A stretch of DNA of 64,000 nucleotides, taken from the NCBI RefSeq assembly GCF_002878395.1, contig NC_061114.1:146630545-146694544 (forward strand), given 5' to 3'. Shown here piece after piece: positions 35,901 through 46,628 of the stretch (position 1 is the stretch's first letter; every line of letters begins with the position of its first letter). The stretch comes from Capsicum annuum (taxonomy: Eukaryota; Streptophyta; Magnoliopsida; Solanales; Solanaceae). Both the position numbers and the translations under genes were made by a program. The notes below the pieces were generated by a model that was not told where the DNA came from, ran no database searches, and saw nothing but the letters and a program-made list of their open reading frames with translations.

Positions 35901-37185
35901 TTGTACCTATATCTATCTACCAAATAGGGGTTGCATAGGTATAGGTATGAGCTGCTTGTAGTATATTACGTGGAGCTTGTTTCTATTAGACTTATGAGGG
36001 TTGCATAGGTATGGTCTCGGCTTGTTGCTTGCCTGAGTATTGATTGAACCTTTTGAGCCTATTGCAATAGAGATTTATAAAAGGCCCAGGTAGGTATTGT
36101 TTGCCTAGACTAGCGGGTTACTCGCATTGTCATTGATCTTGTTATTATTATCATGATCCTTGTTATGGCTAGATTATGGAAGCTTAGTTAATGATCTGAT
36201 ATCGAGATTTGAGGTGTGATTCTAGTTCTTTTATCTTACAATTTTATCATTATGCTTGATTATCTCATGATTAGACATATGGATTAGAAACTCTGATAAT
36301 GTTAGCACTAGCTTCCATTATGATTGTGAGGCCATAAGGTGCTAGTATGATGTCTTAAGTTGTATTATGAGTTGACCTAGTTTTTATATATATTCACATC
36401 TATATAAAAGTAGCTATGGTGTTATCGTATATCTCTTCGTTTCTCTATTTAGTCAGATTATATATTTATTTCTTAGCTTTGTATACTATTATATATCCTT
36501 CTTTCACCCATTATTATTTATATTGCTAAACAATATACGATATAGTGTTGAGATTCTTGAGTATGGCAAGAATGGGATAGTTTATCCTTAATACCTTCTT
36601 ATTCTTATTGTGTTAGTTTCTTCGACGTGGATTAGATAGTTTATCAATTTTATCTTATTAGCTTTATTATGTAGTTATTGGGTGATTGGACGTAGTATAC
36701 ATTTCTACTTACAAGTTATTTGCATTATCTTTGGACCTTACTCAATAGTTACATACTGAGAACCACTTAATTATTCTCATACTACACTTATGCAGCCTGC
36801 AGATCATAGTATGGGTTATCATTGTTGTTGTGTGCATCGTGCATAAAAACTATGGTTCAGAGACATAGGGTGAGCTCTAAGTGTTCAGAGTATTACTTTC
36901 CTCCCTTTTATGTAATGACTAGTCTCTATGCAATATTCAGAGATAGGCTGTATCAGTATAATCATTGTACTTTACTTGTAATCTTGTTATATTAGAAGTT
37001 CTTGCACCAATTCTACCAGGTTTTTGGATTATTTTATGAATATTAGTATTTTATTACATGTATTCTATATTCTTTCCTTCATTATTTAGGTTTTCTATTA
37101 CTAGTAGTTTTAGACTACGGGATTTGGTTGCCTATTGGTGGGTTATAGTAGGCTCTACCATAACTTCTGGAATTGGGTTGTGACA
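32982..37185 (+). repeat. LTR 2 of element 6 (4.2 kb)
   Basis: It starts TGTAATGACCCTCCAGG and ends GGGTTGTGACA. It is followed not by flanking DNA but by a second primer site and internal sequence, so it served as 3' LTR to the left and 5' LTR to the right. TA tracts are at 35579-35602 and 35765-35785. Confidence 0.92.
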
Positions 37186-37449
37186 AATTGGTATTAGATC
37201 CTAGGTTCATCGGTGTATTGGTACAATAGCTAAATATCTTGTATAGTCTTACAGATTAGTGTAGAGACGTCCGTTACCTATCATTGGAAGACTGCAGAGA
37301 CGTCTGTCCCAGATAGGTGATGCGAGGATGTTGATAGATGCGGATAGGCCATTTCCATACATTTATGATGCTTCAGTATAACCTCGGGCTAGGGAGTCCA
37401 TGATAGAAGTTAGAGATCTTTAGCGTCAGTCAGAGGATATGGGGCTAAC
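37186..37449 (+). repeat. Second, truncated copy of element 6 interior
   Basis: About 264 bp match 29662-30001: primer site, GAGACGTCC, GATGCGAGG and GGATATGGGGCTAAC. The match then stops abruptly and the sequence joins LTR 3 at position ~37450. Confidence 0.85.
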
Positions 37450-37849
37450 ACTTATTCAGCCTGCAGAACATAGTATGAGTTATCGCCGTTGTTATGTGCA
37501 TCATGCGAAGTCGCTATGGTTCAAGGACATAAGGTGAGCTCCTTGTGTTTGGAGTATTACTTTCATCCTTGTTATTTACCAGACTAGTCTCTATGTTGTA
37601 TTCAAAGATAGGTTGTATTAGTTTTCCATTGTACTTTACTTTGTAATCTTATTATATTAGAAGCTCTTGCATTGATTCTACCAGGTTTTGGGATTATCTT
37701 ATCACTATTAGTCTTTTGTAGAATCTATTCCACATTCTTTCCTTTATTTATTTGGTAGACCATTACTAGCTATTTTAATTTATGGGGTTGGCTTGCCTAC
37801 TGGTTGTTATAGTAGGATATATCATGACTTGAGGTACTGGTTCGTGATA
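37450..37849 (+). repeat. LTR 3 fragment of element 6
   Basis: The last ~400 bp of the same LTR (compare 36787-37185: CAGCCTGCAG, then GGTTATC and CTAGTCTCTATG). It ends GTGATA, with the TSD-like GCTAG after it. The 5' ~3.8 kb are missing. Confidence 0.87.
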
Positions 37850-37854
37850 GCTAG
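37850..37854. repeat. Right target-site duplication GCTAG of element 6
   Basis: It differs from GCCAG (25450-25454) by a C/T transition, and the interrupted LTR resumes here. Confidence 0.72.
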
Positions 37855-38867
37855 AAAGTGTTTTCCTTGTCTAATGGGCTCAGTTTAGTGATCCCTCTTG
37901 TTTAATTAAGGTTTTATTTTGATGGCTAGGGTAGAACAACCCTCGTCAACATGGGTCAGACGTTGGACTCCATGCTAGTTCAGTTGATTTATGTCAATTA
38001 TGAGAATCTATCACAATTTAAAGACTTTAGAAATTAAGTGTGATGACTCATAGTTTTGTTTAGATATCATTTTATGAGTTATTCTTTGTGAGATTTTAGC
38101 TTTGAGTCGTAAGATCAAGGTGAGTCCTCTTTCATTTAGCATGAATGATTTGAAAGTTTGTTCTATTCTAGTTTGACTTATCCCACAGAAAAAACAGTTT
38201 TAGAAAGTAAGTGTAGTAACTTTTCTAGCTTATCATATTGTGATTGTTATTCATGTTTTAAGATGTTTCAGTCTTCAGTTTATTTTAATTTATTTCAGTA
38301 TCTTGCTGAGATTACTTACACTTTCCATGCATGTTCTTAAGATTATACACTGATTTAGTTTTACTTATGAATTCACCCCCGTATACTTGGTACATTCTAG
38401 AAGTACAGACCACATATATGTCTATGTGCTGCATTGTTTCATAATGTAGGTTCTGGTGTCGTCCTCAGCAACACGATTAACCACGGGTACTATTTCCTAT
38501 ATTTAGATAGTCGTTCAGTTCTTATAGTTTGAGGGCCAAGTTTACGATGATTCTAAATGTTTTTAATATAGCTATTTTTGTTATTTAGCTGTCAGTTTGG
38601 GTCAGGAGGGTCTGTGTCTGTAGCTTTTCAAACATTGGTTTAAAGGCATGTCAAGTCTAGTCAAACTAGATGTTCTTCCAGTATTCCTTAGATTTGAGAC
38701 TATTTATATTTCTGAATTCAGTTTATAAAAACATTCTTTAGTGTTTGTACATGTTTAAGTTTACAGTTTTGAGAGTTTAGTGTTGATTTGATATCATGGG
38801 TTAGCTCGGGGATATTCATAGTCCTAAGCATTGTGTGACGTCCAGGAGCTATCTTTGGGGTGTTACA
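37855..38867 (+). repeat. 5' LTR of element 5, right part
   Basis: The LTR interrupted at 25454 continues (compare 52620-51614 reversed: GGGCTCA, AGTGAT, GTTGGACTCCATGCTAG). It ends GGGGTGTTACA at 38867, followed by a decayed primer site AACTTAATATAAGATCCTA. Confidence 0.9.
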
Positions 38868-39057
38868 AACTTAATATAAGATCCTAACATTTAAAAGAGT
38901 CCTAGGGAGTCTAGCAAGTAGTGTTATGTAGAGTCTTGATCATGTGTGTGAACTGCACCATATTTTTGTGTAAGAAGATACAAAATGCATTAGGAAGCAT
39001 CCCTTCTTTCAGGATCTCTATCATGCTTTGAGGTTATCTTTATCTTCTCTAATTTGA

Positions 39058-40240
39058 ATGCCTCCTCATAGAGCATACACATGCAAAAATAGGGATAAGG
39101 CAGTCCCACTACCAACTGCAGACCCTCTAAATGAAAATATCTCTTATGCTAAGTTTTGAGTTGCTTTCCAAGTGTTATCTCAGGACGTGATTGAAAATGT
39201 TTAGGATAATTAACCAATAGTAGTCTTACTTCAGCAGAATGGTAACTTAGCTATAACTACAGTTTGAGATTTCATGAGGATGAATCCACTTGAGTTATTT
39301 GGGTCAAGGTGAATGCGAATCCTTAAGTTTTCATTTTTTAGGAAAAATATTTCACAGATTATGCATGTTACTGAAGAGGAAAGTGTGGAATTGGATTCTT
39401 ATAAATATAAGAAGGTGGCTTATGACCAGGTTATTATATGGAGGAAAGGTAAGGGTGAGAATACAGCTCCTATGAGTTGGGATATATTTCATATAGTTTT
39501 TATGGACAGGTAATTTTGTAGGGAGATGACAGAGGCTAAGGTGGATGATTTTATGAACCTAAGTAAGGGCTCTATGCCAGTAAAAGAGTATTATCTAAAG
39601 TTCACTAGGCTAGATAAGTTTGCACCATAGTTGTTTCTAAATTTTAAAGCTCATATGAGCAAGTTTGTCAAAAATATGTCTGATTTGGTAGTCAAGGAGT
39701 GTGGACTGCCATGTTGATTGGGATATGAATATTGCTCATTTGATGACTCATACTCAGCAGATTGAGGAAAAGAGAAACAAGATAGAATCGGGCAGTTTTG
39801 GTATTGTCATAAAAAATAATGAGGGAATCATTCTCAGTTTTAAGTATATTCATCAGTGCTTGCACCGTCCTTGTCTAGTTCCCCTGTACCTAGAACTAAG
39901 TAGGAATAATAGGGGAAGGGCATCGAATACTAGATCATAGGGTAGCATTTTTGGGTGAAACACTAATCCGACGTGCACCAAGTATGGAAGGAATAATTCA
40001 GGCGAGTGATAGATGGAAAGAGAGGTTGTTATGGTTGTTGTAAGATGGATCATAGAATCAAGAAATGCCTTTATTCTACGTAGGGAAGTAGATATGCTCG
40101 TTCTCAAACTCAGTCTACAAATTTAGCAGTTTAGTCAGGCCACCCAGCTCCACAGCAGGGTGCATTATTTAGCATCAGTGACAACCAACATCATAATTGG
40201 TTTTGCGCCATACTAACCTGTTAAGAGAAAAAAAGCTCCC
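39058..40240 (+). pseudogene. gag of element 5 (broken)
   Basis: The start ATG at 39058 opens MPPHRAYTCKN. The body aligns with the gag at 61783-62960: MRMNPLELFG, then QIMHVTEEESVELDSYK, PMSWDIF and MNLSKGSMPVKEYYLKF. Three frames and several stops are needed. The nucleocapsid knuckle at 40027-40068 reads C-Y-G-C-C-K-M-D-H-R-I-K-K-C and retains all four ligands. It is a Tekay/Del-like chromovirus gag by comparison with the other copies in the window. Confidence 0.88.
40027..40068 (+). other. CCHC zinc knuckle of element 5 gag (intact)
   Basis: Exact CX2CX4HX4C: Cys codons at 40027 and 40036, His at 40051, Cys at 40066. Confidence 0.9.
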
Positions 40241-40700
40241 TATTTGTATTCACTGGTATGGTTTGTGCCTTTTACCTTGATGTTTATGTGTTGTTAGACC
40301 TAGGGTCAAACTTCTCTTTTCTGACCTCACTTGTTGGTGTGAATTTTGATATAGGTCTTGAAAGTCTTTCTAAACCTTTCTTAGTTTCCAATAGGTGAGT
40401 TAGTTATCGCTAGATAAATATACAGAAAGTTCCTTATTACAGTCTTTCATAAGGTCACTTAGCAGATTTAATAGAGCTAGAAATGATGAAATATTATTCT
40501 TGGTATGGATTAGCTCCATTCATGCTATTCCTCCATTGGTTGTCTCACGCGAGTGGTAAAGTTTTAGTTTCCTAATAAGTAAGTCCTCCAGTGGAAGGGT
40601 AGTTCAGTATCTCCCAAAAGTCATTTCATCTCTTATATTAAGGCAAGAAATTTGATATCAAAAGGGTATTTATACTACCTAGTTTTAGTTGAAGATACTA
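40240..40700 (+). pseudogene. Aspartic protease region of element 5 (broken)
   Basis: YVLLDLGSNFSFLT at about 40285-40325 corresponds to the DPGSxFSxVT protease active-site block; the Asp codon is 40297-40299 and Pro is now Leu. The downstream ILGMDWL-like segment at 40490-40520 is split by a frameshift. It lies in order between the gag knuckle and the RT. Confidence 0.8.
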
Positions 40701-40731
40701 AGTCTGAGTTCCAACCATTCATTTAGTCCGT

Positions 40732-41480
40732 ATGGTCAATAAGTTTCCAGAGGTCTTCCTAGAGGATCTACCTGGGGCACCTCTAAATAGAGAAATAGAG
40801 TTTAAGCTTAATCTCTTTCTCGATACCAAACCTATATCTATTCCTCCCTATTGGATAGCCTCAGTCGAGCTTACAAAGACAAAATATCAGCTTAAGGACC
40901 TCTTAGATAAGGTGTTTATCAGTCCTAGTATTTCCCTGTAGGGTGCCCCAGTTCTATTTGTGCATAAGAAGAATGGCACTCTCAGAATGTGTATAGATTA
41001 CAGAAATCTAAACAAGGTCATCATCTTGAATAAGTACACCATCCCTAAAATTGATAATTTATTCGATTAGCTTTAGGGTACTTCAATGATTGATGTCAGG
41101 TTGAAGTATCACCAGTTAAAGGTCAGAGAGTGTAACATCCCAAAAAATGCTTTTAGAACTTGGTATGGTTATTTTAATTTTGTAGTTATGTATTTTGGAC
41201 TAACAAATGCTCATGCAACCCTTTTGGATTTAATGTACAGGGTCTTTAAGTAGTACTTGGACATGTTTGCCATTATTTTCATAGATGACATACTTGTACA
41301 TTCTCAGAGTGGGAGGAACATGCAAACCATTTGAGGATAGTGTTATGGACCCTTAAGGTTCAGTATCTTTATGCAAAGTTTTATAAGTGTGCATTTTGAT
41401 TGGAATTTGTTATATTTTTGGGGCATCTTATTTTAGGCATTGGTATTCATGGAGACCCTTAGAATCTGATGTAGTGAAGC
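40732..41480 (+). pseudogene. Reverse transcriptase of element 5 (broken)
   Basis: The 69-codon frame 40732-40941 is the RT N-terminus (FPEVFLEDLPG, then REIEF and LKDLLDKVFISPS). After a TAG at the usual Trp come [36 protein letters not shown] and YFGLTNAHATLLDLM. The catalytic FIDD lies at 41278-41289 and is intact. Stops at TTAG/TAG replace Gln and Trp codons, and one frameshift follows the FIDD block. Confidence 0.92.
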
Positions 41481-41511
41481 ATTGGCCTAGGCCCATTACT
41501 GTATTTATTAT

Positions 41512-42170
41512 TTGGAGCTTTTTGGATTTAGCCAATTACTATGGGAGGTTTTCTTCTTAATGGCTGCGGCATTGACTAAGTTGACACAAAAGAGGGTAAA
41601 GTTTATTTGGTCAGATAAATGTAAGAAGAGTTTCCAAAGGTTGAAGGATAGACTTACTTTAGCTCCAAAGTTAGCCTTTCTAAAGGGTTTAGATGGATTT
41701 GTTGTGTATTATGATGCTTCTAGAGTTGGGTTAGGTCATGTTTTGATGCAAAATGGGAAGGTAATAACCTATGCCTTCAGACAACTCAAGGAGCATGAGA
41801 AGAATTATCTAACATATAATTTAGTGTTAGCAGATGTTGTGTTCACTCTAAAAATTTGTAGGAACTACTTATATAGTGTGCATGTTGATATTTTCACTGA
41901 TCATTAAAGTTTTCTAAACATATTTACTTAAAAAGAGTTGAATCTTCACTAGAGAAGGTGGTTAGAGTTGTTAAAAGATTATGACATGAATGTGCTTTAC
42001 CATCTGAGTAAAGTGGATGTGGTGGCAGATGAATTGAATAGATTGTCTATGGGTAGTGAGGCTCATGTGAAGAAGAAAGAGCAGGAGTTGGCCAAACAAG
42101 TGCATAGACTAGCTTATTTAGGCAGGTGTTTACTTGAGGTGGATGATGAGGGAGTAGTAGTTTAGAACGG
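41512..42170 (+). pseudogene. RNase H of element 5 (broken)
   Basis: The frame 41512-41907 runs from the RT connection ([19 protein letters not shown]) into RNase [36 protein letters not shown] and VDIFTDH. It keeps the D of DAS and the terminal TDH. A TAA follows the DH. The frame 41968-42165 (LKDYDMNVLYHLSKVDVVADELNRLS) is the RNase H end and linker. Confidence 0.9.
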
Positions 42171-42299
42171 TTTAGAATCATCCTTAGTGGTGAAAGTGAA
42201 AGAGAAGCATCGTAGTGATTTTATACTTAGCCAAATATTGGATGCAGTTCAACAGTAGAAGGTTGAGGCTTTATCCTAAGGGAGAGACTATGGCCTTTG

Positions 42300-42699
42300 A
42301 TATTAGGGTAATCTTTGTATTCCCAATGTTTGTGGGTTGAGAGTAAGAATATTAGCAGAGGCTTATAGTTCTAAGTATACAATTCATTTTGGTGATACAA
42401 AGATGTACTGTGATCTGTGGGAAATTTATTAGTGGAATAGTATAAAGAGGGACCTAGCAGAGTTTGTGGTTAAGTGTCCCAATTGTCAACAAGTAAAGAT
42501 TAAGCATCAAAAGATTGATAGTACACTTTAGGACATTGACATTCATACTTGGAAATGAGAGGTCATTAATAGGGATTTTGTTTATGGACATCCTCGTACC
42601 AGATGTTAGCATGATTTGACTTGGGACACTGTGGATCGATTGACCAAATCAGCTCATTTCTTATCAATTAAGACTTTAAATACAAGGGAAGATTATGCT

Positions 42700-42732
<33 letters not shown>

Positions 42733-42800
42733 TCATGAGTTAGTAACGCTTTATGGGGTTCCTTTGTCCATTATTTCAGATCGAGGTACAAATTTAATTT
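42300..42800 (+). pseudogene. Integrase of element 5, N-terminal part
   Basis: The zinc finger has YSSKYTIHFGDTKMY, where the first His is Tyr and the second His is kept, and CPNC at 42475-42486. The core contains VYGHPRTRC (first-Asp block), VDRLTKSAHFLSIKT, then a TA microsatellite, and PLSIISDRGT with the second catalytic Asp at 42779-42781 intact. Here the gene is cut by a 4.6-kb insertion and resumes at 47413. Confidence 0.88.
42695..42732. repeat. TA microsatellite grown inside integrase codons
   Basis: A TA/TATACATATA run sits exactly where sister integrases have a short TCTATATT or AATATATGTTCA segment (9968, 13850). The run replaces roughly two codons with about ten. Confidence 0.88.
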
Positions 42801-43563
42801 TGATATGAGCCAAATGTCCATCCTAGTTTTAGAAGACATCATTCGAGGTCAATACAGGAATGATCCAATTGTGGTCATATTGAGAGGAAGAGAGAATAAA
42901 TATAGAGGCTATTTGGAGCATTCCATAAGTTAAAGTCATGTGTGAAAGGTGGCTTGGGGGTTGCTTGAAGAGCCACAACCTTGGAGCATTGAAGAGCACC
43001 TTCATTAAGGGTGTTTTAGGGATTTAACATGTCAAAAATGCACTCCATGGCTGCCCCACCCTCATTAAGGGTATTTTGGTCACTTTATGTTGTAATAGGT
43101 TATAAATAGGCTCCTTTAGTCTTATTTTCATTAGATTAGTCTTGATGAATATATGAAAGAAAGAAACATTCCTCTCTTGTGAGAGTAGAACACTCAAAAT
43201 CGAAACTAGGAACAAAGTGAGGTATTCACTTGTGTTGATATTTTAGCTTAGAAATGTTGGTGCTTGAGGAGAGTGAGTTCCCTCTTGTGTCTCTGTAAGA
43301 ACTTGGTGTTGATTATATGGGTTGTAGGTTCTTGGTATTTGAGACATGTCTTGGTACTTAGACATCATATTATCTTATGTCAAGTTAATCTATCCTTTAA
43401 TTTCCTTGCATTGTTGTGCTTTTGTGTTCTTGTTCTTGTTGTGTGTTGCCGCCATGTGGTTGTTCTTGTGTTGTCTCGGTTTGACAGCTCATTTGTTATT
43501 GTGTTTCTCTTATTTTTCTTGCATTGTATCTTATTTTTGTATTGTGGTTTGAAGCTCGTATCA
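42801..43563 (+). repeat. 5' LTR of non-autonomous element 7
   Basis: 763 bp, starting TGATATGAGC and ending GCTCGTATCA, so the ends form a 10-base inverted repeat with one mismatch. It matches 46629-47412 throughout. Confidence 0.94.
43101..43109 (+). promoter_or_regulatory. Candidate TATA box of element 7, 5' LTR
   Basis: TATAAATAG lies 300 bases after the LTR start. The 3' LTR has the identical word at 46929-46937, also 300 bases in, within a conserved GTAATAGGTTATAAATAGGC context. Confidence 0.65.
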
Positions 43564-43565
43564 TT

Positions 43566-43578
43566 TGGTATTAGATCC
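43566..43578 (+). other. Primer-binding site of element 7
   Basis: TGGTATTAGATCC begins 2 bases after the LTR and differs at two positions from the initiator-Met tRNA complement. Confidence 0.8.
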
Positions 43579-43850
43579 ATCGTTGATTTCGTGTTAACAT
43601 CATTTGTGTGCTTTTGTCGTTTGTAAATTATTGTGATTCTTGGCTCAAGTCCGAACAAGATTTCTTTGATTTTTTCAAACAAAAATCTATTTCGGACAAG
43701 AGTTAAAATCAACACTCAACACCTCTAGAATTACAAGCCAATTTCATAACTTGTGAAACCAAGTGTGAGATATCCAAAGCAGAGGAGAGTGTGAGGATAC
43801 TTTAGAGCTAAATTGTTTGTTGTTTTTCTTGTTGTCTTTTTTTAGGTACC

Positions 43851-44158
43851 ATGGGTGACCATCCTTTCAAGGACGCTTTTAAGGATTTGAAATGGAACCT
43901 TGAAAAGTTACTCCAAATATTTAGCTCCCCAAATCCAATTCCCCCACTTAGTCCTAATGAGTTGGCCTATCTTGAAGCTATCAAACATGACTGTGAAAGA
44001 CGAGAATAGGAGGGGGTGCCATTCAAGTCAGTTAATCAAAAATCCCTCGTGATGAGAGCTTTCCAAAGGATCAAGTGGGCTTCTGTGATCCAAAATAAGG
44101 TGAAGACCAAACCACATACGGGATACAAGGTAAAAATGCTATCTCATACACTCCTATA
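43851..44158 (+). pseudogene. Unknown protein of element 7, N-terminal part
   Basis: An ATG in a good context (ACCATGG) at 43851 is the first after the primer site. It opens a hydrophilic frame MGDHPFKDAFKDLKWNLEKL, and a TAG at 44007-44009 cuts it after 52 codons. The same frame continues in a charged, Lys-rich style (RIKWASVIQNKVKTKPH) to about 44158. Position suggests a gag-like start, but I see no capsid or knuckle motif. From about 44110 the adjacent frame takes over, so a -1-type shift separates it from the next part. Confidence 0.55.
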
Positions 44159-46549
44159 AATGTAGAATGTTATGATGTGGCTAGTAGTTGCCAAGTGGGT
44201 GTAGTTGCTGGTTTGCCTAGAAAAGAAGTACTTGAGTCTTCCCTATGTGATACTTGTGGTATTCCTAGGTTTCATGGCGATCAAATTCTTATTGTAAGTG
44301 CACAAGTACTAGTTGATCCTATAGCTGACCAAGTTGAGTCTCCCCATTAGAACAGTTTATGTCCACCTAGTACAAGCACTTGAAATATGAATGAGGTTCC
44401 ATTTCCAAGTAATGAGAGTATTCACACACTAGTTGACCCTTGTGAATATCAAGGTGAGTTGCCAACAACTAGTGTGGATATGAATAATGATCAACTTACT
44501 TATGAATGTAGTCCACTACTTGAGCATGTGTATGGTATGCTTGATGAGTTTCAAGTTAGTGATGAAGTTAATAGAGTTGATCATAAGATTGGAGACGATT
44601 CTTGGAGCATGTTATGTGATGAAAGCCTTATTTTTGCTTATAGAAATCGTGAAGAATAAAATGTTATGAAGAATGACGAATTGGGTAAAGGTGACCTTGA
44701 TGTGGTTGAATGTTTAGGCAACTTGATTAGTGTTTGTTCTTTGAAAAATGATTTTGGTTGTGATCCTTTGTATCACACCCCACCCTTGCTTGATAAATTT
44801 TGTGATGAATTGCTTGATCCATGTGATAACTTGAGTTGTGATCCCTTTAATGTTAATTATAGTTTATGTCTACTTGAGGAATGCCCCTTTGAAAGAGAAG
44901 GTGATATTTTCTTAGAAAATCCCTCAACTTCTTCTCTGTGTGATTCCTATGTTGAGCATACAAATGGTGATGAACTTAAAATTAGTAAGTACATGCATAA
45001 GAAAACTATAGTTGAAGTTGACTTGAGTGACACCTTTCTCTACCCTTATTGTGCTCATGATATTTCCAATGGTGATGTAGAGGGTGTGCCTAATTTTGGG
45101 GATGACACCATAAGGGAAATTAGGTATGGCCGAGACCTAGGTCTTTGGCTACTTTACCCATTTGATCCTGGAAACCTCTTTGGATGTAGGAAATGTTATA
45201 CATCCAACATGATGCTTGGTCAATCACAAGCAAGGTTTGATTATGAGTATTGTTATCCTTCCTAATGACGGAAAGTCATTCTTGTGGATTTACAACCCAC
45301 GTAATAGACCCAAGTTATGCATGGGGGAATTTCCAACGATGGTAAGTGTTCACTAAAGAAAGGGAGTAGTAAAAGGAACCAAGAGAGTTCACCCTAAAGT
45401 GTTTCCATTCTTGACAAAGGTATCACTACTAGTAGGTCGAGAAGAGAGTTTCCTCTTGCAAACACTTTAGATGAATTCCATTCTTATGACACCCTTCTTT
45501 GTGACTTGATTTTGATGAGAGACCCCTTTCTCACATGTGGTTTCATGATTGAGGGTTTGAGGGAAATTGTGTCATTTCCTCTTTGGGATATTATTCATGT
45601 GCTTGCATCTTTGTTTGTCGAAGAGCCCAAGGATGCTCACGGCTTCTTTTCACCTTCATGGGGTTGGAAAAGTTGAAGTATCTTATGGGACTCTTGGGAG
45701 CATGCTTAACATCATTGGTAGTGGGAAACAAAGTTCTTGGAAAAAATGCTTGTCTTGGATTGAATTATTAGTTTCTATAATCTCCCTAATTGGATGGCTT
45801 CCTTGATGGAATACCTTCCCTCAGGAAGTTAGGAAAAGAGAGGTCCTACGTTCCTACAATGTCTCTTTCTCTCTTTATGTGTTCCTATTTGTGAATACAT
45901 CTTAGATGAGAATTGTGTCCTTAGTACCTTTCTTCATTACCTTTATGCATATGATGATATTCAGGATCTTTTTGACTCTACATCGTATGTTTGCATGAAT
46001 TGCCTAAAAGGAAGAATTTGTATATGCTTAAATGCTTTGAATTCATCCTTGTGTACATAACATGATAAATCTTTTGAGCCAAATTTCCTTCTCAGAGATG
46101 GTAGCACCTTGAATAAATCCTTCATATTTGATTCCTTTTTATACTACCTCTTTGCTTATGATGACTTCCATAATAGTTATGGGTTGGCCGTTTGTGGAGG
46201 TAGGATCTTTATTTGTTGGTCCTCCTGTTTGAGTGACATTGCTATATGTTTTGTGTGGACTTTAAATTCAATTGAGGCACCACTCTTGATGTGGTCTTTT
46301 AAAGAGCTGATGAAACAATTGTGTCTTATGGTTCCTAAGGTAAAGGTAATCTTACCTCTTGTATGTAGTGATGTCATTATGACCTTTGTAGCTTCCTTAC
46401 CTCTTGGTGATCCCCTTATCCGACTCCTTTGTGACATTTTTACTAAGATTCTCTTGATTAAAACAAAGGAAGTCTGGTTATATTTGAAGTGTGTACCACC
46501 TTGGCATGATAATGTTGTTTATTGTACTAACCTAACCCTCATGCCATAA
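44120..46549 (+). pseudogene. Unknown long reading frame of element 7 (non-retroviral)
   Basis: One frame carries all the protein-like stretches across 2.4 kb: about 44120-44350, 44387-44659, 44666-45265, around 45440-45675, and 45920-46549. They are separated by stops but keep the same phase, which suggests a former protein of about 800 residues. The 199-codon part is acidic and Cys-rich (about 13 Cys, several in CDP/CDE words). A motif of the type (D/S)(T/S)FLYYLYAYDD recurs three times, at 45029-45070, 45923-45964 and 46130-46174. The C-terminal 146 codons are hydrophobic with possible membrane stretches. No protease, RT, RNase H, integrase or zinc knuckle motif is visible. I do not recognise the family. 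Confidence 0.6.
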
Positions 46550-46614
46550 GGATTTTGTGCTTGTTTGTCTTTTCTTTGATCTCAGAAGGCGTAGATTTGA
46601 GGTAGAGTCCTTTC

Positions 46615-46628
46615 TAAGAAGGGGAGGA
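46615..46628 (+). other. Polypurine tract of element 7
   Basis: AAGAAGGGGAGGA ends one base before the 3' LTR at 46629. This fixes the element as plus-strand. Confidence 0.9.

Noticed and set aside
43264..43626. 120-codon hydrophobic plus-strand frame
   Set aside because: It lies in the T-rich LTR of element 7 and has a counterpart at the same place in the other LTR (47088-47468). The hydrophobicity comes from TTG/GTT composition.
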